Assembly (NCBI RefSeq): GCF_021266465.1
Contig: NZ_CP089848.1
Coordinates: 3,720,001-3,784,000 of the forward strand
Length of the DNA: 64,000 bases
DNA from: Paralcaligenes sp. KSB-10
GTDB lineage: Bacteria; Pseudomonadota; Gammaproteobacteria; Burkholderiales; Burkholderiaceae_B
Reading direction: 5' to 3'
Shown here: positions 37,376 to 46,553 of the stretch, one piece after another
How the letters are laid out: each line of letters opens with the position of its first letter
Numbering within the stretch: position 1 is the stretch's first letter
Program-made: the position numbers and the translations under genes
Notes under the pieces: model-generated
Told to the model about the DNA's origin: nothing
The model's database searches: none
The model's input: the letters and a program-made list of their open reading frames with translations, nothing else

Positions 37376-37596
37376 GCCGCAGGGTGGGCGGTGCTGTGTA
37401 GTCCGGCACGTCCAGCGGTCGGCTAGCTGCGCTATCCGACTACCCGGGTCTGCCTCGTCCAGGCGGGCGTCGGGCGAACTCGCCCGGCCTCGCGAGGCCG
37501 GGCTCAGACAGCGCCCGCCGAAGGCCCCCGCCTTCCCTTCGTCAGCCCCCGGCGCTGGACTACCGCCGGACTACACAGCACCGCCCACCCTGCGGC
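37376..37596. repeat. Module A inverted repeat of palindromic element copy 2
   Basis: Two perfect 32-bp arms enclose 157 bp, the same length as in copy 1 (4960-5180). The arm centre is GGGCGG/CCGCCC here against GGGTGG/CCACCC in copy 1, a paired change in both arms. The interior again includes nested hairpins and the GC palindrome around CGGCCTCGCGAGGCCG. Confidence 0.9.
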
Positions 37597-37736
37597 TTGC
37601 GTTGAGGAAATGCATAGAGAGAGATGTTGAAGCGTCGGACGCTTAATAAATCCATGGTTTGGCACATCGTGGTGTAGTGGCCACGTGATAGAGACATGGG
37701 TACGGGCAAGCTCATTCCAGGCATGCTACAACGTGA

Positions 37737-37938
37737 GCCGTCTATCGGGGCTTGGGGTCAGGGCCGGCGTAAGGCGTGCGCCGGGTGCTACCGTAGGGAA
37801 GGCGGGGGCCTTCGGCGGGCCATGTTTGAGCGCAGCCGCGCCAGCGGCGTAGCGAGTTTGGCCCGACGCCCGCCTGGACGAGGTAGACCCGGATTAAGCA
37901 CGCCGTGCCGGTCCTGACCCCAAGCCCCGATAGACGGC
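37737..37938. repeat. Module B inverted repeat of palindromic element copy 2
   Basis: The 32-bp arms match at 31 positions and enclose 138 bp, identical in length to copy 1 (5275-5476). The interior is an inverted diverged copy of module A, sharing for example CTCGTCCAGGCGGGCGTCGG in opposite orientation. Confidence 0.9.
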
Positions 37939-37995
37939 GTCTTTACATACCAATCCGTCAAATCCCGTAAACACTTCGACCAAAAATGCTCTAGC

Positions 37996-39498
37996 TCATG
38001 TGTGGTCGCTCTGGTCACCGATAATGTGCGCCTTTTGCGGCCCGATCACGCTGCCGAAATGCATCACGTTCCTGCCCGTTGCCGTGTATTGATCCCATTG
38101 AGGGATGCCCGGATGATTGGGGTTGCCGCAATGAGCGAACGCCACCCATGCCTTCTGCATTGAGCTCGACAAACCATGGAACTCTTCCCGGTCTAGCCCT
38201 TCAAGCATGGGCGATCCGACCCAATGCTCCAGGTTTTTGAATACAAATGGTATTTCCAGGCAATGGCATGCTTCCAGTTTATTGGGAGACTGCCAGTCGA
38301 ATTCGTACACATACGATGCCAGTCCTTTCTGACTGAACCGTTCGGCCAGAAGCAGGGAATCGCGTCGGAACACCTTGTCGGTATACAGATCGCCCAATAG
38401 AGCGGCAGGCGTCTGCTTTGCCCGCCTTTGCCGATATGAATTCAAATAATGGGCGGCATCGTCGCCGAATTCCGCGTGGAAAAGATCATCGACAATCCGA
38501 TTGTCCGCACTCTGTATTTTCGCGTCGAAATGATAGAACGCGGCCATTTCTTCCCGTGTCGTTCCGATGAGCAAATCCACATTCAGGCGGCGGCCCGCAT
38601 CGAGGCTGTCGAGCAGTTCGCTGGCAATGAACTCTCCGTCTCGAACCAGCCAGAATGGCGGCTTGGTCTGGGCGAGCCTGTGCTCGGCAATGCCCAGCGA
38701 TTGCTGCGCGGCCAAAAGTTGCGCCACGGGCAACTGTTTCAGCTTATGGGCTTCCTGCGGGTTTATGCCGAGAATTTTCAGGAAAGAATGGGCCGTCTTT
38801 TCCGCTGCTTCCGGGGGGCTGAACAGCCTGCCGAGCGAAGCGCTTTGCAGCACGGCTCGTTTGAACAGGCCGTCCAGGCCCGGTTTGGTCAGCAGCGCGG
38901 CGATCGATGCGCCGCCGGCCGACTGTCCCACCAATGTAATGTTATCGGGGTCGCCGCCGAAATCCTCGATATTGTCCTTGACCCATTGCAGCGCCAGTAG
39001 TTGATCTTTCAAGCCCAGATTGCCATCGCTCAGGCCCGGAAGGTACAGGAAGCCCAGGGCTCCCAGCCGGTAGTTGATGCCCACCGTAACGACATCGCCG
39101 TTTCTGGCCAGGTGTTCTCCCGAGTACCATGGTAATGACCCTGCGCCGCTGGTAAAGGCGCCCCCGTGTATCCAGACCATGACCGGATGTTTACCGGATT
39201 GTGAATTCGGAGCGCAAATGTTGAGAGTCAGGCAGTCTTCGTCCTGCTCCAATGCAAAGTCGCCCATGGCGGCTGCCAGACGGGATTTGTTTTGAGGCGC
39301 AATGGGCCGGTCGCGCGTCGCATCGTATTCCCCTTGCCAGGACTCGATCGGGTCGGGCGGGCTGAAGCGTCGCTCGCCGACCATAGGTGTGGCATACGGC
39401 ACGCCCCGGTAGATGCGGACGTTGTCAATCACGCTGCCTTTAATGGCGCCGAGACGGGTTATGAGGTGGCAATCTGCATTTTGCTGAATCTGATCCAT
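37996..39498 (-). CDS. Carboxylesterase family protein (type B, alpha/beta hydrolase)
   Basis: A 500-residue type B carboxylesterase. The catalytic Ser lies in LVGQSAGGASIAALL (near residue 195), the oxyanion hole in VMVWIHGGAFTSGAGS, and the triad His is probably in KLEACHCLEIPFVF. No signal peptide is evident, so it is likely cytoplasmic. It lies 39 bp downstream of an ABC importer permease gene on the same strand, so the imported compound may be an ester cleaved by this enzyme. The reading frame stops one base before palindromic element copy 2. Confidence 0.9.
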   Translation of the reverse strand: MDQIQQNADCHLITRLGAIKGSVIDNVRIYRGVPYATPMVGERRFSPPDPIESWQGEYDATRDRPIAPQNKSRLAAAMGDFALEQDEDCLTLNICAPNSQSGKHPVMVWIHGGAFTSGAGSLPWYSGEHLARNGDVVTVGINYRLGALGFLYLPGLSDGNLGLKDQLLALQWVKDNIEDFGGDPDNITLVGQSAGGASIAALLTKPGLDGLFKRAVLQSASLGRLFSPPEAAEKTAHSFLKILGINPQEAHKLKQLPVAQLLAAQQSLGIAEHRLAQTKPPFWLVRDGEFIASELLDSLDAGRRLNVDLLIGTTREEMAAFYHFDAKIQSADNRIVDDLFHAEFGDDAAHYLNSYRQRRAKQTPAALLGDLYTDKVFRRDSLLLAERFSQKGLASYVYEFDWQSPNKLEACHCLEIPFVFKNLEHWVGSPMLEGLDREEFHGLSSSMQKAWVAFAHCGNPNHPGIPQWDQYTATGRNVMHFGSVIGPQKAHIIGDQSDHT

Positions 39499-39537
39499 AT
39501 GCTGGCCTTCAAAGTGGGTTTCAAAAATGGTTGCCGC

Positions 39538-40317
39538 CTATTTGGTGACCGGAAATTTTTTCTCGAGAGGCGCCAGAATCAAACGGTCGCCCAGCATGAA
39601 AATAAAAACGATAGCGAAGCAAACGGCCAGGAAGGTGACCGTTTCGGCGGTCGACTGAGCGCGCAGCATCATGTATCCCAGCCCGTTGGGCGCCCCCAGC
39701 AATTCTGAAACCAGGGCGATTTTCCAGGCAATTCCGTACGATATTTTTATGGCGGCCAATATGAACGGCATCAGCAGGCGCAGGTTTATCTTGAGCCAGA
39801 CTCTGGCGGAGGCTCGCGTGAAGCTTCTTCCCATTTCCAGCAGTTCTTTGTCTATAGAACGGAAACCTTGATCGATATTGATCAGGCAGAAGGGGATCAA
39901 GATGGCGACTTGTACGAAAACCACGCCGAAGTTGCCCGCCTTGAACCAGATGGAGGCCAGTATGGCCCAGCCTATGGACGGAAATGAATTCAAAAAAGGC
40001 TTGATGCGCTCGCTGATGATGCCCTCGAATACCGGGGCGGTATTGGCTATCAGGGCCAGTACGCCGCCTATCGCGCAGGCAATGAAAACAGACAGGACAA
40101 CGCGTACCGTGGACACGAAAGCGTTGTCCAGGAACTCTTTGTCGGTCAGCAGCTGGAACAGTCTTTTTGCGACGGCCTGTGGGCCCGGCAAGACGAAATC
40201 GGGCAGGCCTTTGGCGGTTATCCACCAGATTGCCAAAAACAGGACAACCAGCAACTCGCCCAGGCAACGCCCCAGCACATTCCTTTGCCAGCCTTCAGGG
40301 CGCTCAGATTTTTGCAT
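39538..40317 (-). CDS. ABC transporter permease (SsuC/TauC-like), second of a pair
   Basis: About 259 residues with six predicted helices. The EAA loop region KELLEMGRSFTRASARVWLK contacts the ATPase. ATG 40317 (MQKSERPEGW) is preferred over the TTG at 40374 because it reduces the overlap with the upstream permease from 71 to 14 nt. It is a paralogue of the preceding permease (compare AELLEMGRSFSRNHLRI), so the channel is likely a heterodimer. Confidence 0.87.
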   Translation of the reverse strand: MQKSERPEGWQRNVLGRCLGELLVVLFLAIWWITAKGLPDFVLPGPQAVAKRLFQLLTDKEFLDNAFVSTVRVVLSVFIACAIGGVLALIANTAPVFEGIISERIKPFLNSFPSIGWAILASIWFKAGNFGVVFVQVAILIPFCLINIDQGFRSIDKELLEMGRSFTRASARVWLKINLRLLMPFILAAIKISYGIAWKIALVSELLGAPNGLGYMMLRAQSTAETVTFLAVCFAIVFIFMLGDRLILAPLEKKFPVTK

Positions 40318-41053
40318 AGTCGTCGAAGCGGGCCTGTATGGGTTTAAAGAAGAAACGTTCGGTGCTGTAAACAAATGCGATGATTAAAAAGATGATGACG
40401 AAGATAGTGGTGGTGTCGTAGTCCTGGCGCGCCAGATTAATCAGGTACCCCAATCCGGAGTTGCCGCCGAACAGTTCGGCGGCAAGCGTTACCTTCCAGG
40501 CCACGCCGAACATCAGCCGCAGCGTGGCGAAAATGTAGGGGTAGAGCAAGGGCAGAATGGTTTTTCGCAGAATTCGCAAGTGGTTGCGTGAAAAACTCCG
40601 TCCCATTTCCAGCAGTTCGGCATCCAGATTCTTTAGGCCGCTGCTCAGGTTTATTAAAGCAAAGGGAATCAGCACCGCGCTAATGGCAAATATGACGGAT
40701 ATGGAATTGATTCCAAACCACATGCCGGCCAGCAGAGCCCATCCGACCCCCGAGAACGACCCCAGAAACGCGCCGAACCGTTGATGAATGGCAAAGCGGA
40801 AAACCGGAAAGTAATAGGGGATCAGGGCCAGCAAGGCGCCGATGAGGAACGACAGGAATATTGCCGCTCCCACGTGATAAAGCGAAAACCCCAGCTGTTC
40901 CAGAAGATTCGGGTTGGACAGGAATTTCCAGACGCCTTGCACCACGGCGACGGGGCTGGGCATCTGGTACGAGGGGCTGACCCACGAAACGATGCCCCAG
41001 CCCGCAAGGCATAAAAGCGTAAACATGTGGGTCGCGGTTGTTTTTCGGGACAT
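40304..41053 (-). CDS. ABC transporter permease (SsuC/TauC-like), first of a pair
   Basis: A 249-residue binding-protein-dependent permease. It has an N-terminal helix (MFTLLCLAGWGIVSWV), an SFSGVGWALLAGMWFGI segment and the EAA loop with LEMGRSFSRNHLRILRKTILP. It lies between the substrate-binding protein gene (55 bp upstream) and the second permease (14-nt overlap). SsuC-type importers usually carry one permease gene; two distinct ones are less common. Confidence 0.9.
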   Translation of the reverse strand: MSRKTTATHMFTLLCLAGWGIVSWVSPSYQMPSPVAVVQGVWKFLSNPNLLEQLGFSLYHVGAAIFLSFLIGALLALIPYYFPVFRFAIHQRFGAFLGSFSGVGWALLAGMWFGINSISVIFAISAVLIPFALINLSSGLKNLDAELLEMGRSFSRNHLRILRKTILPLLYPYIFATLRLMFGVAWKVTLAAELFGGNSGLGYLINLARQDYDTTTIFVIIFLIIAFVYSTERFFFKPIQARFDDYAKI

Positions 41054-41108
41054 GGTGTTGCGGGCGCTTTGCCGTATGGCCTTGGGTGAATGTGATTCGG
41101 GCTGACCG

Positions 41109-42113
41109 CTACGCCTTGACGGTCAGTTTGTCCCACAGGAAGGATTCCGCCGGGGCCGCTTTCTTTATAACGCCCAGCTCTACCGAAAGCTCATAGAACT
41201 TGTCGATGGCCGCGGCGTGCTCTTTGGTGAAATCGCCCGGCACTTCCGAAACATTGCCGAACCACCAGTCGAAGAAGGCCGGGTCCAGGCCGCTTTTTTG
41301 TGCAACTGAATCGAATACCTCTTTGCGATGGCTCAAGGCATATTTGATCGATTCATCGAACATCCTGATGAATTCCAGATAGGCTTTGGGATCGGCGCCG
41401 AGCTTCTCGGGATACGACACGTTGACGGCGCTGACAAATTGCATTTTGAACATTTCGATGTTGTCCCGGGCCGTTTCCGCTATGGTCCGGTATTCGCCGG
41501 AACGGATTGCCTTGTACGCCTGGCTGTGAATCAGGGTGGCCGCGTCCACGCTTCCCCGGGACAAGGCCGCAGGCAGGTTCGAGGCGGGAATCTGCAACTG
41601 CTTCAGGTCGCCGCCTTGCAGATCGGTGTTGATCCCGTATTTTTTTTGCAGCGCTATTCGTACTTGCGTATAGCCGGTCGACTTCAGGCTATAGGAACCG
41701 AGTGTCTTGCCTTTCAATTCTTTCGGGTTTTGCAGGGGACTGTCTTTTTTTACCCAGATGCCTCCGCCCAATCCACCCTTCGATTGGCGCAATGCGGTAT
41801 TCAGGATGCGCAGCTCCAGACCCCTGGAGGCTGCGGCCGGCAGGCCGATCACGGCTGTCATGATGACGTCGTACTGTTTCGACGACGTCGATTGAAGCAG
41901 TTGCGGGATCGCCAGACCCTTGGTTTCCACATCGATCAGGTCCGATTTCACTTTGCCGTTATTGATCGCCCATACCACGGCGTCATAGGCCGGGTCGAGC
42001 AGGTACGCATAGGTGATCTTTTTGCGTGCCGCCTGGGCGTAGCCCGGCCGGGCTATCGTCATCAGGCTGGGAAACGCGATGGCCGCCATTTTCAATAGAT
42101 TTCTTCTGTTCAT
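41109..42113 (-). CDS. ABC transporter substrate-binding protein (NMT1/SsuA-like)
   Basis: A 334-residue periplasmic binding protein. MNRRNLLKMAAIAFPSLMTI is a twin-arginine-like or Sec signal peptide (Arg-Arg pair at residues 3-4), followed by ITYAYLLDPAYDAVVWAINNGKV, a NMT1/THI5-type opening. ATG 42113 has AGGAG 6 nt upstream; the frame extends to 42320 but that part overlaps the ATPase gene. Related proteins bind sulfonates, nitrate, taurine, thiamine precursors or aromatic acids; the ligand here is unknown. Confidence 0.9.
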   Translation of the reverse strand: MNRRNLLKMAAIAFPSLMTIARPGYAQAARKKITYAYLLDPAYDAVVWAINNGKVKSDLIDVETKGLAIPQLLQSTSSKQYDVIMTAVIGLPAAASRGLELRILNTALRQSKGGLGGGIWVKKDSPLQNPKELKGKTLGSYSLKSTGYTQVRIALQKKYGINTDLQGGDLKQLQIPASNLPAALSRGSVDAATLIHSQAYKAIRSGEYRTIAETARDNIEMFKMQFVSAVNVSYPEKLGADPKAYLEFIRMFDESIKYALSHRKEVFDSVAQKSGLDPAFFDWWFGNVSEVPGDFTKEHAAAIDKFYELSVELGVIKKAAPAESFLWDKLTVKA

Positions 42114-42138
42114 GTGCCGCTCCTTGCTGTGCGATTGA

Positions 42139-42915
42139 TCAGGTTTCGATGCAGGACTCGATGGCCTTGAAAGTCTCAAGCAGCCGGTCGCGATGTACCG
42201 CGAGTGTCGATGACGACAAATCCCGCGGCCGGGCTTCTTCCAGAGGAAAATCTTCTTTGACCGAAGTGGGTTTTTTTGTGAGCAGGATGATTCGGTCGGC
42301 CAGTTGCAATGCCTCTTCAATATCGTGAGTGACGAAGACGATGGTCTTGCCGGTCTTTTGCCATATTTGCTCTATTTCCGAGCGCATTTTTTTCCGGGTG
42401 GTGGGATCCAGGGCGGAGAAGGGCTCGTCCATGAAAATGATTTCCGGATCCACAGCCAGGGCCCTGGCGATGGAGACTCGCTGCCTTTCGCCGCCCGACA
42501 ATATGGAGGGATATTTGTGTACGTCTTTCGACAGGCCCACCAGGGACAGCAGTTCAAGCGCTTTTTGTTCGCGGGCTTTTTTGTTTTTCGAGCCAAAGCG
42601 CAGTTCGGTGCCGAGCAGTACATTTCCCAGTGCGTTGCGCCAGGACACCAGTCGGGGCGATTGGAAAACATACGCGATCCTGGACCAGGCCACGGATGGG
42701 CTCAAGCCCATGATCCGGACGGTTCCGGCTGCGATGGGCAGCAGTCCGCCCATGACCCGCAGGCTTGTCGATTTGCCGCAGCCCGATGGCCCCAGCAAGC
42801 AGACGAATTCTCCTTTTTTTACCTGGAAGCTCAGGCGATCGTATATTTTTTGTCCGCCAAGCTCTACTACGACGTCTCGGAAATCGATAACTACTTCTTT
42901 TGTCTCTATTTTCAT
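42139..42915 (-). CDS. ABC transporter ATP-binding protein (SsuB/TauB-like)
   Basis: About 258 residues. Walker A LLGPSGCGKSTSLRVMGGL, Q-loop YVFQSPRLVSWRNALGNV, signature LSGGERQRVSIARALAV, Walker B IIFMDEPFSALDPTTR and H-loop VFVTHDIEEAL are complete. ATG 42915 is chosen; an in-frame GTG at 42936 is an alternative. It is the first gene of the minus-strand importer unit, which continues with the binding protein, two permeases and the esterase. No regulator lies nearby. Confidence 0.92.
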   Translation of the reverse strand: MKIETKEVVIDFRDVVVELGGQKIYDRLSFQVKKGEFVCLLGPSGCGKSTSLRVMGGLLPIAAGTVRIMGLSPSVAWSRIAYVFQSPRLVSWRNALGNVLLGTELRFGSKNKKAREQKALELLSLVGLSKDVHKYPSILSGGERQRVSIARALAVDPEIIFMDEPFSALDPTTRKKMRSEIEQIWQKTGKTIVFVTHDIEEALQLADRIILLTKKPTSVKEDFPLEEARPRDLSSSTLAVHRDRLLETFKAIESCIET

Positions 42916-43097
42916 GTCGGTTCTTTGTGTGTTCACAAACGCCGCCGGCTATGGGGTTTTATATCATGCTGTCCTATCCGCAGGATATGGCTGTTGCTTA
43001 TAGTGGAATTTGCTCAATCCTAGGCTAATTGCAGAGCGGTGTCGATGCTTCGGGTATTCCGATTTAGCATGCGAGTATTCATCCGTGTTCTTAAGGC

Positions 43098-43199
43098 GCG
43101 GGGGTGGCGGCCCAGGCAGGGTGGCGCTCGCATCGTCCGATCCAGGCTGCGGCCGCGGCGGACTCAAGCTCGCTCACTCTGCCTGGGCCGCCATCCCCG
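43098..43199. repeat. GC-rich hairpin element, second family, short copy
   Basis: The arms are CGGGGGTGGCGGCCCAGGCA (from 43099) and its complement ending at 43199; the full 25-bp arms match at 23 positions. The ~52-bp interior shares GGCGGACTCAAGCTCGCTCA with the longer copy at 58086-58314 but lacks that copy's inner hairpins. The flank GTTCTTAAG before the left arm is also shared. It lies in the 605-bp gap between the ABC importer and fmdB, which is otherwise empty apart from the hairpin at 43225 and the fmdB leader. Confidence 0.8.
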
Positions 43200-43224
43200 T
43201 TCGTGTTGCGGGCTTTTGGGAGAT

Positions 43225-43257
43225 CGCAGGCCGACGCTTGTGGGCCTGCGTTTTCTT
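43225..43257 (+). terminator. Intrinsic terminator-like hairpin upstream of fmdB
   Basis: CGCAGGCC (43225-43232) and GGCCTGCG (43243-43250) pair perfectly around a 10-nt loop and are followed by TTTTCTT. No plus-strand gene precedes it, since the importer operon runs the other way. It could stop transcripts starting in the hairpin element or act as an attenuator in the fmdB leader. From here to the fmdB start (43258-43520) nothing else stands out except an AT-rich promoter-like stretch near 43315-43360. Confidence 0.5.
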
Positions 43258-43520
43258 GCGTGGCGACAGGCCCGTACAAGGGGTCTCTGCGGATCGTGAC
43301 GCCGCGCTGTGGGTCAAAAAAGGCTAAAATCAAACGTTTTTCTGATTATTGGCTGTTTTAACGAGCCTGATCGAGCCGCCGCCCTTGATGCTGCTTTGCA
43401 GAGGGCGGTTTCGGCGTTGCCTCAGTCCTTTTGACATCGCCGCGAGCCCTGTTTCGTGCGTATTGCTTTTTGCGCGGGAGGGCGAAGCCAGTTTCCGATC
43501 GGGCTTTTCAAGGATTTTTC

Positions 43521-43874
43521 GTGCCTATTTACGCTTACAAATGCAGCGCCTGCGGACATGAGCAGGATGTGCTGCAAAAAATGTCGGATCCGCTGTTGAA
43601 AGTGTGTCCTGAATGTGGTCAAAGCACTTATTCCAAGCAGGTCACGGCGGCGGGCTTTCAATTGAAGGGCTCGGGCTGGTATGTGACCGATTTCCGCGGC
43701 AATGGCGCCAAGCCCGCAGCCGACGGCAAGCCCGCTTCCGCCGCGGGCGCGGCAAAAGCGGCCGACGGCGCCGCAGCCGCGGCACCGGCCTCATCTTCCG
43801 AGAGCAAGGCGGCTCCCGCGGCGGCACCCGCTTCGTCTTCTCCTCCTTCAACGCCTGCTGCGTCGTCGACGTAG
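43521..43874 (+). CDS. FmdB family zinc-ribbon protein
   Basis: A 117-residue protein beginning VPIYAYKCSACGHEQDVLQK at a GTG with AAGGA upstream. The FmdB-type zinc ribbon has two CxxC knuckles, CSACG and CPECG, in the first ~45 residues. The C-terminal half (residues ~65-117) is low-complexity Ala/Ser/Pro/Lys and looks disordered. The molecular role of these small proteins is not settled. In many betaproteobacteria fmdB, a DUF502 gene and aspS are adjacent, as here. Confidence 0.9.
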   Translation: MPIYAYKCSACGHEQDVLQKMSDPLLKVCPECGQSTYSKQVTAAGFQLKGSGWYVTDFRGNGAKPAADGKPASAAGAAKAADGAAAAAPASSSESKAAPAAAPASSSPPSTPAASST

Positions 43875-43890
43875 GCAAACTAGGGCATAC

Positions 43891-44559
43891 ATGCGTATCT
43901 TCAAACGATACTTTATTACCGGCCTACTGATCTGGATTCCGTTAGTCATTACGGTCTGGGTCATTATGCTTTTGATTCGCACGATCGAAAGTTTCGTGCC
44001 CAGTTTCCTTTCGTCGCAATCGCTGTTCGGAATACGGATTCCGGGTTTCCCGGTCGTGCTCGTATTGGTGGTGGTGCTGGTTACCGGCTTGCTGGGAGCC
44101 AATTTCATAGGCCGTGCCTTTGTCGACCGCTGGGAAAAGTTACTGGGCCGCATCCCTCTGGTGCGCTCGATTTACAACTCGGTCAAGCAGGTCAGCGACA
44201 CGGTGCTGGCTCCCAACGGCCAGGCGTTTCGTGAAGCGGTGCTGGTGCAGTATCCGCGTCAGGGCTCCTGGACCATTGCCTTTCTAACCGGTGCTCCCAG
44301 CGGCGAGGTGGCCTCGCACCTGCCGGGCCAGCACGTTAGCGTGTATGTACCGACCACACCGAATCCCACATCCGGTTTCTTTTTAATGATGCCGCGTCAA
44401 GATGTATATGTTCTGGACATGAGCGTCGATGCAGCGCTCAAATACATCGTTTCCATGGGTGTCGTTGCGCCGGCCGTGAGCAAGGCTCTCGAGAGCAACG
44501 ATACGGCTTTCGCCGAGCTCGACGCTGTCGACCGTCCCAATCCGCAAGACAAACCCTGA
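43891..44559 (+). CDS. DUF502 family membrane protein
   Basis: A 222-residue protein with two N-terminal transmembrane helices (about residues 8-30 and 49-71: FITGLLIWIPLVITVWVIML and VVLVLVVVLVTGLLG). A conserved soluble domain follows with RIPLVRSIYNSVKQVSDTV and TTPNPTSGFFLMMPRQDV. The function is unknown for the family, which also occurs in plants (LCV/COV-like proteins). It starts 16 bp after fmdB and ends 32 bp before aspS, most likely one transcription unit. The longer open frame upstream overlaps fmdB and is not real. Confidence 0.9.
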   Translation: MRIFKRYFITGLLIWIPLVITVWVIMLLIRTIESFVPSFLSSQSLFGIRIPGFPVVLVLVVVLVTGLLGANFIGRAFVDRWEKLLGRIPLVRSIYNSVKQVSDTVLAPNGQAFREAVLVQYPRQGSWTIAFLTGAPSGEVASHLPGQHVSVYVPTTPNPTSGFFLMMPRQDVYVLDMSVDAALKYIVSMGVVAPAVSKALESNDTAFAELDAVDRPNPQDKP

Positions 44560-44591
44560 TTTCAAGAATTTTCTACACGGAGTAATCCTTC

Positions 44592-46397
44592 ATGCGTACC
44601 TGCTACACCGGCGAGGTTTCTCGAAGCCATTTGGATCAAACAGTCTCTTTGTTTGGTTGGGTTCATCGTCGTCGTGACCACGGGGGTGTGATTTTTATCG
44701 ACTTGCGCGATCGTGCCGGTCTGGCCCAGATCGTGGTCGATCCCGATAACGCTCAGGCCTTTGAAATTGCCGAGAAAATCCGCAATGAGTTTTGTGTGCG
44801 CGTAACCGGCCTGGTGCGCTTGCGCCCCGAAGGCACGTCCAATAGCGAACTGGCTTCGGGCGAAATTGAAATTCTGTGCCGCGAGATCGAAATCCTGAAT
44901 CCGTCGGTCACGCCGCCCTTCCAGCTCGACGATGACAATCTGTCCGAAACCACGCGCCTGACTCATCGGGTGCTGGATCTGCGCCGCCCGCAAATGCAGC
45001 GCAACCTGATGCTGCGCTACCGGGTGTCGATCGAAGTGCGCAAGTACCTCGATGCGCTGGGTTTTATCGATATCGAAACCCCCATGCTGACCAAGAGCAC
45101 GCCCGAAGGCGCGCGCGATTACCTGGTGCCTTCCCGTGTTAACGCGGGCGAGTTTTTTGCCTTGCCGCAATCGCCCCAGCTGTTCAAGCAGATGCTGATG
45201 GTGGCGGGCTTCGATCGCTACTATCAAATTACCAAATGCTTTCGCGATGAGGATTTGCGGGCCGATCGCCAGCCTGAGTTCACACAGATCGATTGTGAAA
45301 CCTCCTTCCTCAACGAAGAGCAGATACGCGAGATTTTCGAGGGCATGATCCGTCACGTGTTCAGCGCGGTGCAAAAGGTCGAGCTGCCGGCGGTCTTCCC
45401 CACCATGACGTGGGATGAAGCCATGCGCCGTTATGGTTCCGACAAGCCCGATCTGCGCGTCAAGCTCGAATTCACCGATATCTCCGACCTGATGCAGGAT
45501 GTGGATTTCAAGGTGTTCTCGGCTCCCGCCAACGATGTCGGCAGCCGTGTGGTGGCCTTGCGCGTGCCTGGCGGCGCCAGCATGCCGCGCAGCGAAATCG
45601 ATGCCTACACCAAGTTCGTCGGCATCTACGGAGCCAAGGGCCTGGCGTACATCAAGGTCAACGACGCCACTTCGATTCCCGATGGTTTGCAATCGCCTAT
45701 TGTAAAAAATATCCATGCCACCGCCTTGATCCAGCTCATCGAGCGCACCGATGCGCAAAGCGGCGATCTTATCTTTTTCGGCGCCGACAAAACCAAGGTG
45801 GTCAATGATGCCATTGGCGCCTTGCGCGTCAAGATCGGCCACAGCGAGTTCGGCAAGCAGGCCGGCCTGCTCGAGAAAGGCTGGAAGCCGCTGTGGGTCA
45901 TCGACTTTCCCATGTTCGAATACGATCAGGAAGAAGGCCGTTACTTTGCCGCGCATCATCCCTTTACCAGCCCCAAGGACGGTCACGAAGACTATCTCGA
46001 GAACGATCCCGCCCGTGCCCTGGCCAAAGCCTACGACATGGTCCTGAATGGCTGGGAGATTGGCGGCGGCTCGGTGCGTATCCACCGCGCCGAGGTGCAG
46101 AACAAGGTGTTCCGCGCCTTGAATATCGACGACGAAGAGGCCCGCAACAAGTTCGGCTTTCTGCTCGACGCGTTGCAGTACGGTGCGCCTCCGCATGGCG
46201 GCGTGGCGTTCGGCCTGGACCGCCTGGTTACCATGATGGCCGGCGCCGAATCGATTCGCGATGTCATCGCCTTCCCCAAGACTCAGCGCGCGCAGGACCT
46301 GCTGACGCAGGCTCCTTCCCCGGTGGATGAAAAGCAATTGCGCGAATTGCACATCCGTTTGCGCGGCGTTGAACCCAAGCAGGTATTATCTTCGTAG
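44592..46397 (+). CDS. aspS: Aspartyl-tRNA synthetase
   Basis: A 601-residue bacterial-type AspRS. It has an N-terminal OB-fold anticodon-binding domain ([20 protein letters not shown]), class II motif 2 [18 protein letters not shown], the bacterial GAD insertion in the middle, and motif 3 [20 protein letters not shown]. It charges tRNA-Asp in the cytoplasm. No tRNA gene is adjacent. A strong intrinsic terminator follows 20 bp after the stop. The opposite strand holds a long open frame that is only a shadow of the codon bias. Confidence 0.98.
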   Translation: MRTCYTGEVSRSHLDQTVSLFGWVHRRRDHGGVIFIDLRDRAGLAQIVVDPDNAQAFEIAEKIRNEFCVRVTGLVRLRPEGTSNSELASGEIEILCREIEILNPSVTPPFQLDDDNLSETTRLTHRVLDLRRPQMQRNLMLRYRVSIEVRKYLDALGFIDIETPMLTKSTPEGARDYLVPSRVNAGEFFALPQSPQLFKQMLMVAGFDRYYQITKCFRDEDLRADRQPEFTQIDCETSFLNEEQIREIFEGMIRHVFSAVQKVELPAVFPTMTWDEAMRRYGSDKPDLRVKLEFTDISDLMQDVDFKVFSAPANDVGSRVVALRVPGGASMPRSEIDAYTKFVGIYGAKGLAYIKVNDATSIPDGLQSPIVKNIHATALIQLIERTDAQSGDLIFFGADKTKVVNDAIGALRVKIGHSEFGKQAGLLEKGWKPLWVIDFPMFEYDQEEGRYFAAHHPFTSPKDGHEDYLENDPARALAKAYDMVLNGWEIGGGSVRIHRAEVQNKVFRALNIDDEEARNKFGFLLDALQYGAPPHGGVAFGLDRLVTMMAGAESIRDVIAFPKTQRAQDLLTQAPSPVDEKQLRELHIRLRGVEPKQVLSS

Positions 46398-46416
46398 CCA
46401 ATGCATGCCGGCGTAG

Positions 46417-46442
46417 GGGCGGCCCTTGTGGCCGCCCTTTTT
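46417..46442 (+). terminator. Rho-independent terminator after aspS
   Basis: GGGCGGCC (46417-46424) pairs perfectly with GGCCGCCC (46430-46437) around a 5-nt loop and runs straight into TTTTT (46438-46442). It is the strongest terminator-like structure in the window, just downstream of the fmdB-DUF502-aspS unit. The preceding CGTAGGGGCGG recurs at 47503 and, inverted, near 55082. Confidence 0.85.
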
Positions 46443-46553
46443 CGTCCCTACACCTCAGTGTTTATCCCCTATCGCATTCGACCCGGAAAAGAGTACGATC
46501 AAAACAGACAGGCCTGCGCGGTGCGGGATGTCAAAATATTAACGAGATTGTCC

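Larger units (their letters stand above)
37266..37994. repeat. Composite palindromic element, copy 2 (729 bp, between convergent antiporter and esterase genes)
   Basis: Same structure and orientation as 4799-5535. The 30-bp terminal inverted repeats (37266-37295 and 37965-37994) match at 26 positions. Module A arms at 37376-37407 and 37565-37596 are a perfect 32-bp inverted repeat; module B arms at 37737-37768 and 37907-37938 match 31/32. An additional AAAGACGCCG / CGGCGTCTTT pair (37372-37381, 37935-37944 region) brackets both modules. The element fills the gap exactly: its left tip is the TAG stop of the antiporter, and its right tip is one base from the TGA stop of the esterase on the other strand. 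There is no convincing gene inside. Confidence 0.9.

Noticed and set aside
37266-37994. Insertion sequence with transposase
   Set aside because: There are terminal inverted repeats but no transposase-like frame and no clear target-site duplication; at most a non-autonomous element.
43431-43520. Upstream extension of fmdB to an ATG at 43431
   Set aside because: FmdB proteins begin at the (M/V)PIYxYxC segment; GTG 43521 has its own AAGGA site, and the extension looks non-coding.
44562-46352. Long open frame (596 codons) on the strand opposite aspS
   Set aside because: It is exactly antisense to a clear aspS, has no ribosome binding site or recognisable domain, and reflects high third-position GC.
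46398-46553. Upstream extension of the EEP gene to 46401
   Set aside because: It would translate through the aspS terminator hairpin and adds residues not seen at the start of this family.
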